DNA from: Hirundichthys speculiger
Lineage: Eukaryota > Chordata > Actinopteri > Beloniformes > Exocoetidae
Direction: 5' to 3'
Assembly (NCBI GenBank): GCA_018398805.1
Contig: JAGFBZ010000863.1
Location: 992,001 to 1,056,000 of the forward strand
DNA length: 64,000 bases
The notes under the pieces are model-generated. The model ran no database searches. It saw nothing but the letters and a program-made list of their open reading frames with translations, and had not been told where the DNA came from. Positions 57,525 to 64,000 of this stretch are shown in pieces. A program made the position numbers and the translations under genes. Positions within the stretch are counted from its first letter, which is position 1; every line of letters begins with the position of its first letter.

Positions 57525-59041
57525 CAGTACTGTAAAAAAGTATTTGCCCACTTCCTGATTTCTTATGTTTTTGCATGTTTGTCACACTTACACATTTCAG
57601 ATCATGAAACAGACCTAAATATTAGACAAAGATAACCCAAGTAAATGCAGAATGCAGTTTTTAAGCACTGACTTTATTTATTGAGGGGGAAAAAAAAACA
57701 CTATTCCAAATCTACATGGCCTTAAGTAATTGACCCCTAAACTCAATAACTTGTTGGGCCACACTTAGCAGCAACAACTGCAATCAAGCGTTTGCGATAA
57801 CTTTCAATGAGTCTTTCACATCCCTGTAGAGGGATGTTGGGCCACTTTTCTTCTACCTTTTAAGGTCATGCTACAACATCTCAATTGGATTCATGTCTGG
57901 ACTTTGACTTGGCCACTCCAAAACCTTCTTTTTCTTTTTAAGCCATTCAGGGGCAGACTTGTTGGTGTGTTTTGGATCATTGTTCTGCTCCAGAACCCAA
58001 ATGGGCTCCGAAGTGAGGTCAGGAACTGATGGCCGGACATTCTTCCTCAGGATTTTTTGATAGAGAGCAGAATTCAAGGTTCCATCAGTCACAGCAAGTG
58101 GTTCACATCCAGAAACAGCAAAGCAGCCCCAGACCATCACACTACCGCCACCATATTTGACTGGTGGTATGCTGTGTTACTTTTACACAGGACGTAATGT
58201 GACACACATCTTCCAAAAAGTTCAACTTTTGTTTCGTCAGTTCACAGAATATGTTCCCATGTTTGGTTTTTATCCAGACGTCTTTTGGCAAAAGTGAGAT
58301 GAGCCATTACAGTCTTTTTGGTCAGCAGTGGTTTTTGCCTCGTCTCTGTCTTGGTCAAGTCATGAACACTGACCATAACTGAGGCAAATGAGGCCTGCAG
58401 TTTTTTAAATGTTGTTGTGGGTTCTTTTGTGACTTCTTGGATGGGTAGTTGCTGTGCTCTTGGGGTAATTTATTTAGGCCAGCCACTCCTGGGAAGGTTC
58501 ACCACTGTTCCATGCTTTCTCCTTTTGTGGATAATGGCTCCCACCATGGTTCTCTGGAGTCCTAAAGCTTTATAAAATGGCTTTGTAACCTTTTCCAGAC
58601 TGAATGATGTCAACTATTTTGTTTCTCATCTGTTCTTGAATTGTTCTGGATCACTGCATGGTGTGATGACTTGCTTTTTGGGATCTTTTGACTTTGTCAG
58701 ACAGGCTCTATTTAAATGATTTCTTGATTTGACAGGTCTTTCAGTAATCAAGTCTGGGTGTGGAGGGTGAAATTAAACTCAGCTTACCAAAAAAACATGA
58801 TTTACCATAGTTACTTCATGATTTAACAAGAGGGGGGCAATGATTACTTTTTCACATAGAACCATGCAGGTTTTTATAGGGTTTTTTCCCCCTTAATGAA
58901 GTCAACACTTAAAAACTGCATTTTGGGTTTATTTGGGTTATCTTTGTCTAATATTGAAGTCTGTTTGATGATCTGAAACATTTCAACAGCTCATCCTGCA
59001 AATAAATCACGGATGGGGGCAAATACTTTTTCACGGTACTG
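57525..59041 (-). mobile_element. Tc1-like element, near full length, inactive
   Basis: The left end reads CAGTACTGTAAAAAAGTATT after a TA (57523-57524). The right end, reversed, reads CAGTACCGTGAAAAAGTATT. The inverted terminal region extends some 200 bp on each side ('gataacccaagtaaatgc' against 'gataacccaaataaaccc'). The transposase lies between on the minus strand with many stops. At the right end an 8-bp segment is duplicated across a hAT element (see 59043-60144), so the Tc1 was there first. Confidence 0.9.
57760..58670 (-). pseudogene. Tc1 transposase pseudogene
   Basis: From about 58670 leftward: 'IQEQMRNKIVDIIQSGKGYK' (DNA-binding start), 'DETKVELFG'-like codons near 58210-58240 with the first catalytic Asp, 'GGGSVMVWGCFAVSGCEPL' (about 58090-58150), 'LEQNNDPKHTNKS' with the second Asp (about 57955-57995) and 'WPSQSPDMNPIEML' with the final Glu (about 57870-57912). 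The triad is still readable, but at least ten stops or shifts lie before it. Fish Tc1 transposases run to about 340 residues. Confidence 0.88.
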
Positions 59042-59042
59042 T

Positions 59043-60144
59043 TAGCGGATGGGAATTGATAAGATTTTTCCGATTCCGATTCCATTATCGATACTGTTTA
59101 ATGATTCAATTCTTTATTGATTCTCTTATCGATTCTAATTTGGGGAAAAAGGAGAACTAACAGTTTTATTAGCATCAATTTTTTTTACTTAGAAGTCACG
59201 ACCTTACAAACTCAACAGCGAGGTCAAAAGAGGCCCAAAGCCTAGATAACATGTTAACTGTTGTAATATGTAATGTTGTGCAAATACACAAGAATGTGTA
59301 CCATTTTACCAACAGATTTTTCCTAATAGAAATTTAAAAAATCTCCCTTTTAAAAGGATATATGAGCTCATTCAGCACTCAAAAATAATAATAAAGAAAG
59401 ATAAATACTATCAAATACAACGGAACAGTGCATAGTGAAAATCTGAAAATACTATGAAGAATTAACAATTCTTTTGCAGAAAAAAAAGCATGTGTAGTAA
59501 AGTAGGTAGTGAGCAGGAGCGAGTGCTGCCAGCCTCTGAACCAGCCAGACTCTCTCTTGTCACTGTCATCTTCTAAATGTAATGCAGAAGGCATTCATTT
59601 AATAGCATAGCATTAATGTTGTAGCGTGTTTTACAAAGAAGCAAATAGGCAGTGGGATAGCTACTTACCAGAGTTGCCTTCCGTTGTAACCGCAGAGGTG
59701 ATCTTTGCTTACTGCCGCTGCTGCCGGGTTGAGATCCATCAGTCTGGAGCGCATCAAAAACACGACACTAGTTATCGCATGTTGTGTGCACAAATGTTTC
59801 TGCATGTTAGTCGTGTTCCCTCCCAACGCTGTTATCTCCACTTTACAATGACTGCAAGTTGCCTCGTTGCCATCTTTCTTTGTGAAGTGAAGCCAAACTT
59901 TGGAGCTTTTGAACCTGGTGGGCGTCATTGTTGTTTACAACTGCATTGTGCGTGCTAAACCGACGTAACTTAATCACGTAAGTGCTTTCTGGAATTGACT
60001 GTGCGTTACTTGCATAAATTACGTGAGATTCGTGCTGGTTGGAATCGATAAGAGAATCCCTAGATAAACTGCCAAACAATTCCATGAAATTGAAACCCAC
60101 AGAACCGGTTCTCTACAGGAACCGGTTCTCGATTCCCAACCCTA
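59043..60144 (-). mobile_element. hAT element, 1.1 kb, inserted across the Tc1 right terminus
   Basis: The ends read TAGCGGATGGGAAT and ATTCCCAACCCTA, and GGTACTGT is repeated exactly at 59035-59042 and 60145-60152. The duplicated 8-mer is the Tc1 terminus itself. Near each end 'gattcc' and 'atcgataagag' motifs are inverted (about 59070-59130 and 60040-60058). A minus-strand BED zinc finger lies inside. The catalytic domain is missing, so it is an internally deleted copy. Confidence 0.92.
59665..59928 (-). pseudogene. hAT transposase BED zinc finger remnant
   Basis: The 87-codon frame opens close to 'SKVWLHFTKKDGNEATCSHC' and continues 'TTNMQKHLCTQH', giving an intact CxxC...HxxxxH BED finger of the hAT DNA-binding domain. 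The remainder is low-complexity, and no RNase H-like domain follows. It could at most bind element DNA. Confidence 0.8.
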
Positions 60145-60229
60145 GGTACTGTGCATCTAATGAAGTGACCACATACAATAATTTGCTCCTGTTTTAACTC
60201 GTAATCGGATGTTGTTGAGCAAACAAGCA

Positions 60230-60420
60230 CACAGAAGAGAAAGTAAATAATTTCCAGAATCTTTTGAAAACTGTTCTGAATATATGCAAGAACCACAACC
60301 ACTCTCTCAAAGCACTTGATGATAATTGGATGAGAGCAAATGGCCTATAGTCATTCAAAGAAGAGATCTTAGATAATTCAGCACAGCTCACCTCGCCGTG
60401 ACTGAACATCTCGCTGGAGG
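60230..60420 (-). pseudogene. LINE reverse transcriptase fragment
   Basis: The minus strand encodes 'SSLNDYRPFALIQ' (about 60325-60365) and, in the next frame, 'KCFERVVVLAYIQN' (about 60275-60318), the RT entry block 'NDYRPIALTxxxMKCFERLV' of a CR1-group LINE. It is about 40 codons long and not the same copy as the two Rex1/Babar-like ones. Confidence 0.65.
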
Positions 60421-60466
60421 CTCACTAGTAATCTGCAGGCAGCTGTTACAGAATCCAAAACAGAGG

Positions 60467-60841
60467 CTATGGCCAGTTGTGGAGCTCTGTGGAGCAATAG
60501 GGCCCCCGATGGAGCTCCATGCAGATGGAGCGTTCACAATGATTGATTCTAAGTCCCACCATAATACCACTGGGATGAGTCCTGAAAGGATTCTCTGGCT
60601 CCTTTAACTGTGTGCTGGCTGAAAGCTTGCACATCAGATCAGCTACCACAGCATTAACCTCTGCAATGGGCCAGGCTGCCTCACAGAGAACAATTTGAAG
60701 ACTCTTTGAGGCAGCATTATACTGGGACCTGCAGTCATCTTCTGGGTCACGGGCCTTTGCAGCGGGACTTCCAGGAGACGTGAAATGGCTGCTGCCTAAG
60801 CAAAGCGAAACTTCATCCTCAGATCTGTCCAGACCAATCAC
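60467..60841 (-). CDS. Unidentified open frame, 124 codons
   Basis: The frame starts with ATG at 60841 and stays open to about 60467. It contains several Cys residues and 'EAAWPIAEVNAVVADLMCKL', with no motif I can place. It is more GC-rich than its surroundings and lies just upstream, on the same strand, of a LINE RT fragment. It could be LINE-derived, part of another repeat, or an exon. There is no start-context, splice or homology evidence, so it is kept only as a candidate. Confidence 0.3.
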   Translation of the reverse strand: MIGLDRSEDEVSLCLGSSHFTSPGSPAAKARDPEDDCRSQYNAASKSLQIVLCEAAWPIAEVNAVVADLMCKLSASTQLKEPENPFRTHPSGIMVGLRINHCERSICMELHRGPYCSTELHNWP

Positions 60842-61139
60842 AGCCGGTCATGGTTGGTCTGTTAATACAATTAACACGAGCTCAAGAAAACATGTTCTCT
60901 TTAAAATATGATCATGATCTGTTGGGATTTCACTCACAGCTCAGAAGTTAAAATCATGCTAAGTCACAAAAATTGTAACAGCAATGACTAGCTGTCAGCC
61001 AATGAAAGAGTTAGCAATCCACCAAACAGTGTGAAAATGATGTCCCACAATCTGATTGGTCAGCTTTACTGCTTAATATACATTTATCTGTTTTGGTACA
61101 AAAAAATGGATGTCAAAGTTAACAATAGAAACCAAAACC
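60842..61139. other. Unassigned AT-rich DNA
   Basis: Nothing recognised. Confidence 0.45.
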
Positions 61140-61600
61140 CATATCTCTTTTTTTTTTTTTTTTTTTTACCAGGCAGTAAATATGTCTAATCCTGCTGAAA
61201 AGTTGGCCATTTTAATATGGGACTTGAGGATTTGTTCTGGTTTGGAGCCAGCACCTAATGTTCACTAGAGGAACTGCAACAAAACCTGATTCCTGGATGA
61301 GCTTCAATTCAGAAGTGCAATGGTTGCTGCTTGGTCAAAGCCTGCCTTGGTGGTGCTATATTTAGAAATTTTCTCTCGGCCATTTTGTGTCTGACTTCCT
61401 GCAGCTTTATGTGCTGTGTGTAAATTGAGGTGGTCTACCAGTGGCCAAGCACCAGAATAGACTCTGGAGGTGAAGCTTCTGGTGTGACCACTCTTACTGA
61501 CTTGAATGGCGGCAATTCAAAGTGGCTGTCAAGATGCTTCCTGTGGCACTTGAGCTTAAAGATCTGACATTTCAGAGTGTGACATTTTAGCATCCATGCT
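61140..61600 (+). repeat. Fish interspersed repeat ('accaggcagtaaatatgtc')
   Basis: After a T run (61147-61166) the sequence 'accaggcagtaaatatgtct', 'aagttggccattttaatatg' and 'ggagccagcacctaatgttc' follows the order of an interspersed repeat seen in many fish genomes. It is followed by 'atgcttcctgtggcacttga'. I recall the family but not its class. Confidence 0.45.
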
Positions 61601-61609
61601 AGCAATTTA

Positions 61610-61675
61610 GTAGGACTTTGTTGCGCCTCCCTTGCTACAACTGCAGGCCCCCCAGTTTGAGAACCACTGGTTTAA
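61610..61675. mobile_element. hAT-type terminal fragment
   Basis: It reads 'aggccccccagtttgagaac' and 'cactggtttaactgg', the terminal block 'GTTTGAGAACCACTG' also found at the right end of the MITE at 7129-7425. The remainder is missing. Confidence 0.5.
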
Positions 61676-61689
61676 CTGGTGATTCTACA

Positions 61690-61895
61690 TTGCTTATAGG
61701 AGTGTGAATGTATGTGATTGTTCGTCTACATGTGGCCCTGTGATGGACCGGCAACCTGTCCAGGGTGTACCCCTGCTTTAAACCCATGGAGACCTGAGAT
61801 AGAGCCCAGCAGATCCCTGTGACCCTGCACAGGAATAAATGGGTAGATGATGGATGGATAGATGGATGGATGGATGGATGAATATCTGAAATTTA
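61690..61895 (+). repeat. tRNA-headed teleost repeat, body and ATGG tail
   Basis: The block carries 'ggagtgtgaatgtatgtgat', 'ccctgtgatggaccggcaac', 'ctgtccagggtgtacccctg', 'gaccctgcacaggaataaat' and then a GATGGATG microsatellite (about 61850-61881). It is the best-preserved tail of this repeat in the window. The tRNA-like head is missing. Confidence 0.78.
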
Positions 61896-64000
61896 CCAGT
61901 GCAGTATACCATGGAAATAAAAAACCAAGGGCCTGGTGTATTATAGGTTTGCAGCTGGTGCAAATCCCGTCTTAGAGCTAAATGTTTACTGGAATTTACT
62001 AACAAGGCCTAGTGGTTTTTGTGCCTGGCTGTGTTGCACATGTATTTTTAGGGGGTTCGTCCCTTACACAGAAAAAAGAAAAAGAATCAGGGAGCACAGC
62101 ATTTACCAAGCCTTGCAGCACGTAATTCACTGCTGATTGTGGCATTATTTACTGCTTACAAAAGTGGTCAAGTTCTCTAGTTTCTTTTACAACTTGTAAC
62201 CATGCCACAGATCCTCAGCCACTGCCAAGAGCAGCTTTCTGCCTGCCTGCTCAGATGTCAGTCTTCCGCTCCGTTCATCACCCTTACAGAAAAAAATACA
62301 TGAAATTCAAACGTTTTTCACATGTCACCATCAGTGAAGAAATGCATTCACGTTTAAAAAAAACATGTTACCACATGTAATAATATAACAGAGCACATGT
62401 GATTAAGATGTTAATAAAACACAATTTCAACATGTTGGAACATGTGATAACGTGTTTCACATGTTATATATCGCAAATTTTAATTTTGCATTTGGAAGTC
62501 TTGTGTGATTTATTTACCGTCTTTTTCTTTTTTGTTGGTGCCACAACATGTTTACTAATTTGGCAGTGTTAGTAAGTGTTACTCCTTTGTTTAGGTTTGA
62601 CTTCTCCTCTGTCCTGATTGTTTTCACCTGTGTCTCAACAGTCCCTGTGTCTATGCTCTGACTTGTTTTTCCTTCCTTCCCTGCTGATACGCCGTTATTC
62701 TGTTCCATTCTTCTCCTCCTTGTGCGTCCTGTGCTCCTGGTCTTTCTCCTCATGCCAGTCTGCTTTTGGTTTTTGGGGTCACCCTGCAGTGGCAGCACTA
62801 TTGGTTTAAATTTTTGGTTTATTTGCCTTCTCTCCTGAACCCTGACAGTGACTCCCCAGATTTTACATGTTATTCTCCATTTCACACATAGGATTTTGTT
62901 TGGGTTTCATATTAAATCCATCACGATACAACTGGCTTTAATAGTTGTTCCTCACTTGTGCTGCCTGATCCTGCTACTTGATTAAGTTATCCCAGTCGAG
63001 AAAATAAAGTGGGTTTTTTTTCTTTTTCATCTGAGGGCATCTTTAATAGGTGATTATTCTAATAGATAGTTATTCAGGTTCATGACTGTATGCCCTGTTT
63101 TTTGAAGCTGCATAAATTTACCACTGAGCTTTTTTTTTTCTCCAGGAAGACTGTTTGGGTCTGATATGAGCAGGTTGGGCCTGTGTTCATATATCACATT
63201 CACATCTGTGTCAGCTCTGATTTGTGAACACACACTCATTTTCTGATTTTATTAAAGCTTCCCTGAACTACAATGCTTTACACTGAAAAAAGTCAAGTAA
63301 TGACAAGTAACAGTGTTTTAAATCAGTACTGAGGACTTTATACAAGCCGCAAAAATATCAGTATTAGTGCAGCTCTTATTTTGGTTAAAGAGAAAAAAAA
63401 AAAAAACAAAGCAAGTGAAAGTGCTTTAGCCACAAGCTATTTGAGATAATCATCTGGGAGTGTGTTATGTGTGTGTCTTAGAGCTTTTGATTTTTTTTGT
63501 GTTTTGTGTATATGCCTCAGGCTGGAGCAGGTGATGTCTGCACTAATGAATTTGCAGTTGATGTAATCTCAGTATCAGTGGTTTGTATACAGACAGGCAC
63601 CTTCCTGTCTGCTTATTTGCTTCTACTGTTCAACCCCATCTTCACCCTCTTATTTTCCTCATAACTCTTTTCTGTATTTAATTATGCAGTCAAAAAGAAA
63701 ACTCTATTTCTCAAGCTACGCTGCTATGAAACATGTTTATTTCATGTATTTTTCCAAACGAACAGCAAATTTGACTGCAGCTGCATATAAGTGTTAGGTT
63801 GGAAACAGGTTTGGGTGTGGCTTAAAGTTGTAAATAAGTGATTTTAAAGTGGAACAAAAAGGTAATAAAAACCTATGTCGCTGAAATAAACTGAGGTAAA
63901 GGTACACAGAATATATGTTCTTCATTTGTGTGTACTCTTTAATGTGCACATTGTAAATAGCTCCTTTGATTCTTGATGTCACAAGGCAAAGGTGAATCTA
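61896..64000. other. Unassigned AT-rich DNA to window end
   Basis: No gene is recognised. The region near 62610-62850 has the pyrimidine-rich, promoter-free look of an LTR (for example 'cctgattgttttcacctgtg' and 'tctatgctctgacttg') but shows no termini. The 123-codon minus-strand frame at 62514-62885 is an artefact of that composition. Confidence 0.5.

Noticed and set aside
62514..62885. 123-codon minus-strand basic frame
   Set aside because: It reads the reverse of a pyrimidine-rich, LTR-like stretch, and its composition explains the lysine and arginine content.

Overview
The window looks like an intergenic or intronic stretch of a teleost (ray-finned fish) genome. It is AT-rich, has no recognisable host exon or RNA gene, and is built largely from decayed transposable elements of the mix typical of fish: L2, Rex1/Babar-like, RTE and L1/Tx1-type LINEs; Tc1, hAT and piggyBac DNA transposons; a Ty3/gypsy element; LTR-like units; tRNA-derived SINEs; and microsatellites. 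Nearly every open frame that can be recognised belongs to a transposon, and all of them carry stops, frameshifts or deletions, so no intact protein-coding gene is claimed. Species cannot be assigned from the sequence. Family names come from recalled protein and terminal motifs, not from a database search.

Layout. 1-8487: mostly single-copy-looking AT-rich DNA with an LTR-like unit (about 1954-2559), a Tc1 3' remnant (5325-5820) and a 297-bp hAT MITE with a perfect 8-bp target duplication (7129-7425). 8488-12835: a minus-strand Rex1/Babar-like LINE cut by three DNA transposons (hAT MITE, longer hAT, piggyBac), each with readable target-site duplications. 13290-21426: scattered fragments (Tc1 end, L2 3' end, hAT BED-finger remnant, SINE), a long TA/TG microsatellite and a telomere-motif hairpin (19311-19376). 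21427-25260: a gypsy element in the order gag, protease, integrase, reverse transcriptase, the Gmr1-type order, with a piggyBac element inside gag. 25262-30012: a minus-strand RTE LINE that holds an L2, which holds an unclassified repeat, which holds a second L2, plus two hAT MITEs.

30013-43496: a 36-bp coding-type minisatellite in a GC-rich island (32745-33680), a SINE, a decayed L1/Tx1-like element (35266-39660), an L2 fragment and 2.5 kb of unassigned AT-rich DNA. 43497-49014: an L2 split by a 462-bp LTR-like insert, then a second Rex1/Babar-like LINE split by a Tc1. 49015-64000: SINEs with target duplications, RTE fragments, a near full-length but dead Tc1 (57525-59041) whose right terminus is split by a hAT element (59043-60144), one unidentified frame (60467-60841), and low-complexity DNA.

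The genes do not form a pathway. The value of the window is its stratigraphy: target duplications and nesting give a relative order in which LINE, gypsy, piggyBac, Tc1 and hAT families were active in this lineage. The best candidates for a second look are the Gmr1-order gypsy element, the telomere-motif hairpin, the 36-bp coding minisatellite, and the unassigned frame at 60467-60841.
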